Translations under genes and position numbers: made by a program
Assembly: GCF_026151205.1 (NCBI RefSeq)
Contig: NC_087072.1
Location: 8,739,669-8,803,668 of the forward strand
Length of the DNA: 64,000 bases
Origin: Bolinopsis microptera
Taxonomy: Eukaryota > Ctenophora > Tentaculata > Lobata > Bolinopsidae
Reading direction: 5' to 3'
The notes under the pieces: model-generated
What the model saw: only the letters and a program-made list of their open reading frames with translations
Database searches by the model: none
Told to the model about the DNA's origin: nothing
In this document: in pieces, positions 34,401 through 46,700 of the stretch
Layout of the letters: every line of letters starts with the position of its first letter
Numbering within the stretch: the stretch's first letter is position 1

Positions 34401-37400
34401 AAACCAACTATCGATCATGCCACCATTACACCTGCTGATGCTTCCATCAACTCTGGATCCAAATACACTGTTGAGTGCGGGAATGGATACACTATATCAG
34501 GGGCTGCAGAAATAACCTGCAATGATGGACAGCTTTCGACTAGTCCAACATGCCTTCAACAGTGTTCTAAACCTACCATTGATGAAGCAACTATCACCCC
34601 TGCTGTTGCTTCTATCGACTCTGGATCCAAATACACTGTTGAGTGTAAGGAGGGACACACTATATCAGGGGCTGCAGAAATAACCTGCAATGATGGACAG
34701 CTTTCGACTAGTCCAACATGCCTTCAACAGTGTTCCAAACCAACAATTGATGATTCAATTATCACCCCTGCTGATGCTTCTATCGACTCCGGATCCAAAT
34801 ACACTGTTGAGTGTAAGGAAGGACACACTATATCAGGGGCTGCAGAAATAACCTGCAATGATGGACAACTTTCGACTAGTCCAACATGCCTTCAACAGTG
34901 TTCTAAACCAACAATTGATGAAGCAACTATCACCCCTGCTGATGCTTCTATCGACTCTGGATCCAAGTACACTGTTGAGTGTAAGGAAGGACACACTATA
35001 TCAGGGGCTGCAGAAATAACCTGCAATGATGGACAACTTTCCACTAGTCCAACATGCCTTCAACAGTGTTCCAAACCGACCATTGATGAAGCAACTATCA
35101 CCCCTGCTGATGCTTCTATCGACTCTGGATCCAAGTACACTGTAGAGTGTAAGGAAGGACACACTATATCAGGGGCTGCAGAAATAACCTGCAATGATGG
35201 ACAACTTTCGACTAGTCCAACATGCCTTCAACAGTGTTCCAAACCGACCATTGATAAAGCAACTATCACCCCTACTGATGCTTCTATCGACTCTGGATCC
35301 AAATACACTGTTGAGTGTAAGGAAGGACACACTATATCAGGGGCTGCAGAAATAACCTGCAATGATGGACAACTTTCCACTAGTCCAACTTGTGTTAAGA
35401 ACTCTGAAAATTGTGTTAAACCAACTATCGATCATGCCACCATTGCACCTTCTGATGCTTCCATCAACTCTGGATCCAAATACACTGTTGAGTGCGGAAA
35501 TGGATACACTATATCAGGGGCTGCAGAAATAACCTGCAATGATGGACAGCTTTCGACTAGTCCAACATGCCTTCAACAGTGTTCCAAACCAACAATTGAT
35601 GAATCAACTATTACCCCTGCTGATGCTTCTATCGACTCCGGATCCAAATACACTGTTGAGTGTAAGGATGGACACACTATATCAGGGGCTGCAGAAATAA
35701 CCTGCAATGATGGACAACTTTCTTCTCTGCCTACTTGTGATAAAAGAGCTGAAAGTATAATTTGTTTTAATTGCTACCCAACGTATTCTGGCGGTTCTTT
35801 TATGCCGGCTTTGTGACTTTTAGTTGTATTTTTTTTGCTCATTTTAAATCTAATAAATGGCCTTACTACGGTAAAGTAATGACCTTATGAAAAACGCGTT
35901 TAAATCATTTTGGTATGCCCGTTGATGCAACCCAATCTGATTGACCCACATCCAGGAACACGGCAGTCTGACTGCGAGGAAATTTTGGGTTGGAGAGGTA
36001 ATTTTGTGCAGAAGAAATTTTTAGAAGCCCTGACCTTTTTGTCTTTTAGAGCAGAAGAAGAATTTAGGGGGAGGCAATCGACTGGGAGGATTTAACATTT
36101 TATGAAATAGAATGTATAACTAAAATGAATCCTATAGATAATCAAAATCACAATATGTAAATCCTGCTCTTTTTTCAGTTATTGACACCTGTATTATATA
36201 AGATTTGTAGGTCACAGCTCTTTTGTCGACTCCTACAAAAATGTCTGTTCAACCATGCAATCTTTTCAGATCCAAAGTGCGCGGCTCCTACGATATCAGA
36301 CGGCACAGTCTCCCCAAGTGGCTCTATCTCTACTGGATCTAGTTACTCAGTTACCTGTAGTGGTGGGTTCACTATAAAGGGATCCGCCACCGTCACCTGT
36401 ACTGATAATAATGGGGCAGCTGAACTCTCTGCCCTTCCAACATGCGAACAAGGTTTGTCGTTTACATATTTCTTATCTTTTCCTCCAAAAAATCAACCAG
36501 TTTTATGATGTAAATATAATTTAACTACTTCCTCTTAATTTGTAAACAGATACTTTTTCGAGTTTTTCCACTACATTTTCTGGCGTTATACTGAATAGTA
36601 AGTACCAAATATATACGAGATATTGTACTATTCTATATTACAAATGGTAGCTAAAATTATAGGAATTAGAATGACTGGTCTCGTTAAACTGGACAACTGG
36701 CGAAATTCCGTAGAAAAGCGGACGAAGTCTTATTGAAAACAGAATAGTAACGATCTTCGAAAATTTATTTCCCGTAAAATTTATAATCAAACAGCAGAGT
36801 TAGTAAGATTGATTAAAAGACTGTTGACGTTGTATTACCGCTCTCAATATGACTTCTACCGGTATTTTACGGGTCTAATCTATATACCGGAGCTGGGAGC
36901 AGTAATCACCTGGAATCTAACAGTAATACTAATAGTATTAGAAATAACATGTATCTTTTAGATGCAGTAGAGGCGAAGTGCGCGGCTCCTACTATAGCTG
37001 ACGGCACAGTCTCACCAAGTGGCTCTATCTCTACTGGATCTAGTTACTCAGTTACCTGTAGTGGTGGGTTCACTATAAAGGGATCCGCCACCGTCACCTG
37101 TACTGACAATAATGGGGCAGCTGAACTCTCTGCCCTTCCAACATGCGAACAAGGTAATTACTATATTTTTTTGGAATCGAATAGGTTGGTGTGATATTAT
37201 TATTATGACTAAATTACATGAGAAACCGTTAAATTTTATAATTCAGAATACATGGATCAACTTAAATTACATCAATTTATTTTTAAAGATTTTTACAATA
37301 CTGCTTTAACATTTAAAATTCTGATTTCCTGACAGCACTTATTTCAAAGTTTAAAATATAACAAGACTGGTCCACATGACAGTCATCATCTGAATTTGTA

Positions 37401-37704
37401 ATCTCATATGAACATAATATTTTAGACGCAGTAGAGGCGAAATGCTCGGCTCCTACTATAGCTGACGGCACAGTCTCCCCAAGTGGCTCTATCTCTACTG
37501 GATCTAGTTACTCAGTTACCTGTAGTGGTGGGTTCACTATAAAAGGATCCGCCACCGTCACCTGTACTGACAATAATGGGGCAGCTGAACTCTCTGCCCT
37601 TCCAACATGCGAACAAGGTTATTTCATCCTTTTTTTTAAATCGAATAGTTCCATCATTATCGCATGAAAGTTAATACTATTAGTTAGTTTAAAAAATTAA
37701 AAAA

Positions 37705-37735
<31 letters not shown>

Positions 37736-40700
37736 TACTATTAGTTAGTACTATTGACTATTGTAATTTATTAATAAATATATTTCCGTGAATAAATGGT
37801 TATTTTATCGAATCCGATCACTAATTACCTAGTTAAACACCAACAAATTACAAAAATCTTTGGATTGATCTCACTTATAATTATGATTACTCAGATCAAC
37901 TTTTAAAAAGAAAGTTATGAAATGAAATAAATTCAAAATCGTTGCTTTTAAGACTCGCCAGTTCTCAGGCTCTTGTTTTAAACAGGACAGCCACTGGTCA
38001 AATCTCATCAGATGAAATAACAAACATCTTTCAGATGCAGTAGAGTCAAAGTGCGCGGCACCTACAATATCTGACGGCGCAGTCTCCCCAAGTGGCTCTA
38101 TCTCTACTGGATCTAGTTACTCAGTTACCTGTAGTGGTGGGTTCACTATAAAGGGATCCGCCACCGTCACCTGTACTGACAATAATGGGGCAGCTGAACT
38201 CTCTGCCCTTCCAACATGCGAACAAGGTAATTATTATACGTTTGAATATTGAATACAGGGGTTGTGATCAGCTTCATACAGCATAGGCCCTCAATTATAT
38301 TAAGAAAGTTCGTGTACAGTAGTCCCCCTCTTATTTTATAACGTGTCACTGTGGCTGTACAGTGTACAATGTTGGAATGAACATTTTCAAATTCTTATCC
38401 TTTTTACCTCTACCGTCTCTATAATGCATATAATAGCTCCTGCGTGCATGATTTTTCTGCGTTTTAGAGGGAGGGGGAGATTTACTTGACGAAACCTTGA
38501 TATGGGAGCTTAGCCTCGAAAGCTGAAGCAAATGACCAATTTGAAATTGTTATAATACAGGCTGATTTCTAACTGAACAATCCAACCTAAAATTGCTGTA
38601 TATAATATTGCAGACGCAGCGCTAGTGTGCTCCAAGCCAGTGGTAAATGGTGGGGCGGTTACTCCAGCAGACTCAGAGATCGATATTGGAGAGTTCTACA
38701 CGGTGACTTGTAATGATCACCACACGCTAAATGGAGTGGCTAAAATGACTTGCTCGAAGGATGGCTCTACAGCAGTGCTCTCAAGTGCACCAACCTGTGA
38801 AGAAGGTAACTTTATTCGACAACAAATTATTCAACCTATTTTTTGGCATTTGTAGTTGTACTTTTACGTCTCACCCAATATTTTACAGTCATAAGATACT
38901 TATTTTTAAAAATGTTGGGAGAATAATGTCCACAGGTACAACAAGTAAAACATGTAGATCTACAAATTAGCTTGCTATATAAATACGTTTCACATATTAT
39001 ATTACTGATGAAAATTTCAATCAAAATAGTAACAAAAGATATTTACAAACCAATGTATTTCCTAACATCAAAGATGACAACTTTGAGCTTTGGTAAATGT
39101 CTAATTTTGTGGGTCACATGAAAAATGTTCATGGTAAACCTACTGGAAAAATATGGTTCAACTATTTTTTCATTTTGCAGTGACTGTCCCAACTTTTATC
39201 TGGTATCTCAAAAAAAGAAACATCCTAATAAGAAATTTCAGGCTTGAAATAGCGTCCTATCTGTTTCAGTGTCTCTCAGTTTGTTTCTTTACTTAACAAT
39301 CCCCTAGATAAACGCAAATAAACATTGAGGATGAAACGCAAAAAATGAGAGAAAACTAATTCATGATCAGTTCATTATTATGCCTTCTGTGCTGCTTGGA
39401 ATTCCAAGTCTTCCTTGTAAAGAGTGTTGACTCCATCGATCATGGTTTGGACAAGTTGGACCTCAGAGTATCCCAACCTGTGTTTGTTGGAGATATCGTA
39501 GGTGTGTCCAGTTTGTCCACCAGATTCTCCTCGAGTACCTCTTGGCTGCAGAGAAAGCTCTTCGCACCTAGCCTTCAGCTTATCTACACTATGAGCGGTC
39601 CATCCTGGCAAGTCAATGTGAACAGAAGCTCTCATACCGGTTCCAAGGTTGGTAGGGCAGGAATGGACGTATCCGTACTTCTCATCCAAACAGAAATCTT
39701 TTCCGCTCTCAGCCTTGACAGAGTCCCCAACAGCCTGGATACCACCAGCCAATCGTTTGAAGACTCCAAGTACGTCTCCACCCTTTTCCATGGAGATGAT
39801 TCGGAGCTGGTCCTCTTCGTTAACCCAGACTAAGAAAGTCTTTTCTTTGTTGTGGAAGATTCCACGTCCTTCAGGCCAGTCTCTTTCCATACCAGCGACA
39901 GTCAGGTTACGATCACCAGACACGAAGAGGAAGTGATCATCAACGAGCTGTTGGCGAACAGACTCTTCCATACCAGCGAGGGGGTAGTATGTTCCTGCAA
40001 GCTCATCTTTGAAATTGGCACTGGCAGTTTTGAATAGATTTTCAACACCGACTCTTTGTTCTCTTGTAATTCCAGGAGAAAGTCCAAAGCCATCGATGGA
40101 ACGTCCAACTCGAATTCGAGTGGAGTGCACTGGGGCCTCTGGATTCACATTACCAGTGATCTTGGAGAAGTCCATGTCGGAAGTGTGCTTGGCATCAGCG
40201 CTAATTCCATGGTATTCCTGAATGATGGGATCGAAGACATCAGCGAAATCTTTGTAAGAATCCCAATCACCAGCATAGATTCCACAATGTTGGTTGTCAA
40301 ACTCAACAGCGCAAGCGATTGCTTTTGCTAGGGTGAAACCAGAAGTCTTAGTACTGATTTTGCACAGTTTATTCCATTTTTCCTTAGTGACATGCTTAGC
40401 TACCAAAGAGTGAGTGGACTGGATGGTGGGAAATTCAAGCTGCTTCTTTTGGAGTGCCAAATCTTCATCGTAAAGAGCGTTGACTCCATCGATCATGGTT
40501 TGGACAAGTTGGACCTCAGAGTATCCCAACCTGTGTTTGTTGGAGATATCGTAGGTGTGTCCAGTTTGTCCACCAGATTCTCCTCGGGTACCTCTTGGCT
40601 GCAGAGAAAGCTCTTCGCACCTAGCCTTCAGCTTATCTACACCATGAGCGGTCCATCCTGGCAAGTCAATGTGAACAGAAGCTCTCATACCGGTTCCAAG

Positions 40701-43700
40701 GTTGGTAGGGCAGGAATGGATATATCCGTACTTCTCGTCCAAACAGAAATCTTTTCCGCTCTCAGCCTTGACAGAATCCTTAACAGCCTCGATACCACCA
40801 GCCAATCGTTTGAAGACTCCAAGTACGTCTCCACCCTTTTCCATGGAGATGATTCGGAGCTGGTCCTCTTCGTTGACCCAGACTAAGAAAGTCTTTTCTT
40901 TGTTGTGGAAGATTCCACGTCCTTCAGGCCAGTCTCTTTCCATACCAGCGACAGTCAGGTTACGATCACCAGACACGAAGAGGAAGTGATCATCAACGAG
41001 CTGTTGGCGAACAGACTCTTCCATACCAGCGAGGGGGTAGTATGTTCCTGCAAGCTCATCTTTGAAATTGGCGCTGGCAATTTTAAATAGATTTTCAACA
41101 CCAACTCTCTGCTCTTGTGTTATTCCTGGGGAGAGTCCAAAGCCATCGATGGAACGTCCAACTCGAATTCGAGTGGAGTGAACTGGTGCGTCTGGATTCA
41201 CATTACCAGTGATCTTGGAGAAGTCCATATCGGAAGTGTGCTTGGCATCAGCGCTAATTCCATGATATTCCTGAATGATGGGATCGAAGACATCAGCGAA
41301 ATCTTTGTAAGAGTCCCAATCACCAGCATAGATACCACAATGTTGGTTGTCAAACTCAACAGCGCAAGCGATTGCCTTTGCTAGGGTGAACCCTGAGGTA
41401 GCAGTTTTGTGCTCATGAAGCTTGTCCCATATTTCTTTCGTGACATGCTTTGCAACAAGGGAGTGTTTCGATTTGATATCGGGGAACGAGGAGAGTCCTC
41501 CGTTCGCACTTTGACCCTGAAATAATTCATGTTAAGTTATCGATAATTTCGATAAGTGATCCTCTAAAGATGTCACCAATTGAGTTGAATGAGTGAACAA
41601 ATCGAACTGTCGAGTCATGTACTTCGTCGGGATTGTTTTTGTGAATGAGGCAAAATTATTTGCTTTGACTCATATCTTTACTCATCAATTGGAATTTATA
41701 ACCAATCAAATGCAAGATTTCTAGTACTATGTATTTTTGTCTCCGACCTATACCAATAAGCCAACAGTAATTTCATTAGAAGTTGAATGGAACCTCTTTG
41801 TAAAGATCCCCTTCAATATCTAAGTCTCCAAAGTCCATTGTAGATGGTGCAGTGGTTATGATGTCAGGAACATCTACTTCGTCATTTTGGTATAAAATAT
41901 CAGATTTCTTTTCAATTACTGGTGTACTGTCTAATTTTTTTGGCGTACTCTGTTCATCTGTCGAATTATCTGTCGGATTTTTGTTTGCAGTCGCTGTGCT
42001 GTCCTTCTTTTTAAGTGCCTTGAATTTAAGTCGGTCATTCTCGGCACTGTTTAATGTGATTGTGATAAAGATCCACTGATGAAAAAAGCAAATGTGACCA
42101 TAAACACGAGGATTGTATATTGTAATAAATAATTGTATACAAAAATTTGGTTTGCAAACTCACCGATGCTGCTTGAGACGATCCGCACCCCATGGTTTAC
42201 ACCTAAATAGGTAAAACATTTAATTAAGCAATGAACGATGCGATATTTTTCAGAAAAGCATTCAAAAATTGTATAACTTGTTGTCAGTTAATCGCTATTA
42301 TATTTGCGTCTTAAGCTCAAGTTGTGGCTTTAAGTTTAAAACGCCATTAGTACAAGTTGTACTAATGGCGTTTCAAACTTAAAGCCACAACTTCACAACT
42401 TGAGCTTAAGACGCAAATATAATAGCGAGTAACTGAATTGCAAGTTTTAATAGCAATTTGTTTGAGTTCAGAAAACTCTAAAAGCATATAAATCTTGGAA
42501 TAACTGTCGAATGGCATTATATATACGGTTTTTTAAAATCTATTAAGTGGTCTAAGAGGTGTAGTCTAAGCTTACCGACTAAATATAAGAAAAGGTCCTT
42601 TACACGTAAAAGAATTCTATTATATCGTCGTACCAACTAAACGTCAAAAGTGTGCGTCGTCACAAATTTAACTCGAAAACTAGTGCCCGCGCAGCAAACG
42701 GAAGTACAGCGCAAATCACGGTGAACAGTTACACGTGCATCACGCGCGCAAATGCGCGGTAGTGCTAAGCGACCGGTAACACGTGGGCCAACTTCCAACA
42801 TCAAGAATCGGCTCACGAGTCACGCTCGTATTATTATATTTATAGTAAAGAATACTACAACAAAATTACGTTTGTTATTGGAAATGGTTGCCATAGCAAC
42901 ATTGACAAGTGTTACTTGTGGGCCATCCACATATTGTCCTAAACATGCCACCCCAAATTGCTATCAATTACTTAAGTCTGAGAAAGATGTAATATATCCC
43001 ACACTTCACAGAAAACAGTTACTATTCACAACATCGACCACTACTAGCTCAAGTGAGTAATAAACGAAATCCCCGGGCATGTTTACAAAATTTGTTGGTT
43101 ACTATGACTACCATCCTTCCCTCACGTCACATTATGTGTCTCAGGTTATATTCGGTGTCCTATAACAGTTGCCATGGCGACGTGATAATGGTATGACACC
43201 ATTTAGAAATCTCTGCTTTAATCCAATGAAATCATTAATTACCGGTGCTATTTGGTGATTCAGTAGCATATTACTATATTAGTGCCTCAACAATCGAATT
43301 TTATGCCACTGAAAGTACAAAGCATGAAAACTGAAAACGTATCAAAACGATAAGCAATATACACTTACAGGACGAATCCAAAATTGTAACTTATAATTTG
43401 TCCGTTGAAATTGGTAAATGTCTTAGCTTTGATGGAAACTTAGGGATTATAAAAAAATCACTTTGCTTTATTAAATGGATGAGTGCGATGAATGAGCTTA
43501 AAGTTAGAAAGTTGAGCCGGGGGAAATTCAATTTACCGAACCAATATCTGAAAGCATTTGAACTAGAGTCAAACAAAAATTGAACATGGCCTGGGCTGTT
43601 TATTGAGTTAGTCGCCCTGCGACAATGACACGGCCTTGACCTATGAAAAATTTGACGCGATGAGCCGGCAAAATTACAAATATAGTGTTTGTAAACAGTT

Positions 43701-46700
43701 GATCAACTTAACAGTATGTCAAAACGGGCAAGTGTTTGCAATGAAATAAACCAAGGTCAGAAAAGCGGGAGAAGAATGGCTTCCTACCTCATCCTGCCCC
43801 ATGAGTCAAGTGTAAATATTGAAGCCTCAGGACGGAGCTTTTCCTAAGTGCTAATTATTACTTCCATAGAGTACATTCCCAAGTAAAGTCATAATAGATG
43901 GAACGAAGGTGGAGTTGCTTTGCAGATGGACAGTAGGCTTCATTGGGATAATATCAAAAGTCTGCAGTCACATGACTTGTGATGAATCGAGTCAGAATCG
44001 GCAAGTTAACGTGGTTAAGTTTTAAGGAAGCAACATTCAAATTTAATCTAAGTTCGATGGCATCGATATTGACAGGAAATTGATTCTTTGTAACTGACGA
44101 TATTGGATTTGGAAAGAGTGGGTCAGCTTGGCCCTCCTAAAACGTCTTAAACTGTCGATAGAAATTTACAGACTGTCTTTTTATGGTTTTATTTTAGGTC
44201 GAATCCAAATCTAGGTAAAGAACGCGCGCTGTTCCCATAATTTTGATGAAAATATTGCTATCTAATTCTATATCTAATTGGTAATGTCCTCAAGCTTGCT
44301 TTTTAAGTATCCAATGCCTTCGTCCTACTCTCGAGATAGAAATAAGAGGAGAATAACGATTTTAGTTGTAGGATCGCAGTTTCTAATTCTTGCAGCTATT
44401 AATTTCTAAGCAACTTCAAAAGATAAAAGAATCACAAAATGATAAGGCCTAAGAAGTAAGGGCGATTGTGCGCTTTCGTGTATTCTTTCACTTTTGTACT
44501 TGTAGAAAGAAGGAATAAATAAATAAAGTATAAACCATGCAATCTAACCATACCAAGGTTACTGAGAGACGTATTTCTTTGCTATACAAACTGCAAACTT
44601 TGATATACTTTTACTGTGTCGCCGGATGTCCGGAGAGGTAATAAGATTAGTTGGCTTCACCACCAGCCCTCTTATTTTTACACTCGTGCTGTTGCTGTAC
44701 AAACGAGTTTCAGGCGATGGCCGCTTATTGGTAAAATAAAGATCAAAGATGTCACAATCACATCAGTCTTAAAAGCTTATTAGTAAGGCCTAGGCCTGCG
44801 GTCATCGCAACTTTGCTTGGGGCATAACGTTTGATAGTATTATACTTATAGCTGAAATTACTCAGATACAGTAGTTTAATTGTATACTTCCTTTTCGCTG
44901 GATATTATTAATAAATTCATTTAGCGGGTTCTCTGTACTGTAGGTACAATGAATCGATAATTAACTGGAACTTTCTAGATTATCACTTGACAGCCAGTAA
45001 AATTTGTTAATTATAGTCCCAATTATTGATTTAAATACACAAATTGAAAGTAAAATTAGCGACAAAACAAGATTAATGCTGTTATTATTATTAATTGACA
45101 AGCGCAAGGCTGTACCCACCACAACTTAAAAATGCCAAACACAATCAAATCCTTGACTGCTCATAATGTTACAATCAACTTGAAGTTGAGTGCTTGAGAA
45201 AGCTGGTTAATTTTGAAATTACACTTTCGGACTGGGGCTGTATTCATTAGCACTGACGAACATCTAGTGCAGATGTTAATAAAACACGTCCAAAATGACA
45301 AATTGTAAAAATGGATAATTAAAGAAATTCAGATCGCGCTGCGATTTCAAGCAAAGCATTATGTTAAACAAATATATTGATCGGAAGACTGTCCACCTTT
45401 GAGTTTTAGCTTCTTTTACTTACAATGTGAGTAGAATGTGCACGTTGAATATCTGCTTGCAAGGACTGCATGCAATGCAGAAGCTACAAAATGCATGATA
45501 AAATCGTTGCCACGTTACACACTCATGATCTTTACACTCCACAAGTTTCCCATGTTTAATCCTATTCAGTGAAAATTGTACGTGGCGTGTCAGGTAAAGT
45601 CTTTTTGGCGTATTCTATAGGCTGTACACAATATGCAGGTTGTATACCTAATATACCGATATCAATTTACTATTCATCAATGTAATAAGTCATGTCACCG
45701 GTATTGTATCAAAATACTGTTGAGATCTTCGCAAGAGCCGAATGATTAAAACAATAACATTATTCTCTAATTCTAAAATTAGCTGATCTTTAACAAGGTT
45801 TTCAAAAGCGTCGGAAATGGAGCTGGAAATTGTCGCGTTCGCTCCTGTTCAGGTGTTCTTGTGTAAATCACCTCCATGGTGAGTTTAATATGAAATAAAA
45901 GTGTCTCCGCAAATTGTCCGTCCATCATTACCAAGCAATCACTCGAACTTGAAGCGGTATAAGATTCTGTCATTCTAGCCAGGTCGCCTATACATCAGTA
46001 CATACTGCATATTTATCAAAAACTAGCTCACTGGTTACTTGTTTAAAACATCTCTGACGCAAAACAAAGTTTTTCCTCCAACTAGTAACATAATATAAGA
46101 ACAAATCCCTACGTTAGCTATGGTAGTGGTACTGAATTTTAAATGTGTGAGTTGTAACTAGCGCATCATGAAATTGAATGATTCAAAGATATTTACATAA
46201 CAGGACAATTTCGATCAAATTTGTATTTGAACCAAAGTTTTGATCAAGCGGTTTTTCAAAATTTAGCAATTTAGCTTGATGATCTCAGAAAAGCGATTGA
46301 TTTACTTCCTGTACGACAAGAGTCTAGATCAAGGTTATACTCATATAACATTCTACTGGAAGGGTAGATTGAATTGAATTTGTGATTATAAATAAAAGTC
46401 TTTTTTGCAGTCGTAAGACTAAGAATTGTAATGGATATTATAATTGTATAGCAAAACATAAACCGATACAAATAATTATTGCTGTCAGATAATTAGTTAT
46501 GTTCCTAATCAAAATCACATTATTTCTTCTGGAACTCCAAGTCTTCCTTGTAAAGAGTGTTAACTCCGTCGATCATGGTTTGAACAAGTTGGACCTCAGA
46601 GTATCCCAACCTGTGTTTGTTGGAGATATCGTAAGTGTGCCCAGTTTGTCCACCAGATTCTCCTCGGGTACCTCTTGGCTGCAGAGAAAGCTCTTCGCAC

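Noticed and set aside
39363-41384. Plus-strand frames of 60-164 codons over the two-domain kinase
   Set aside because: They are antisense shadows of a strongly conserved coding sequence on the minus strand; they repeat with the kinase units and show no domain.
45779-45973. 64-codon minus-strand frame between kinase genes
   Set aside because: Considered as an upstream exon of the two-domain kinase, but it has no fitting donor and phase and no domain.
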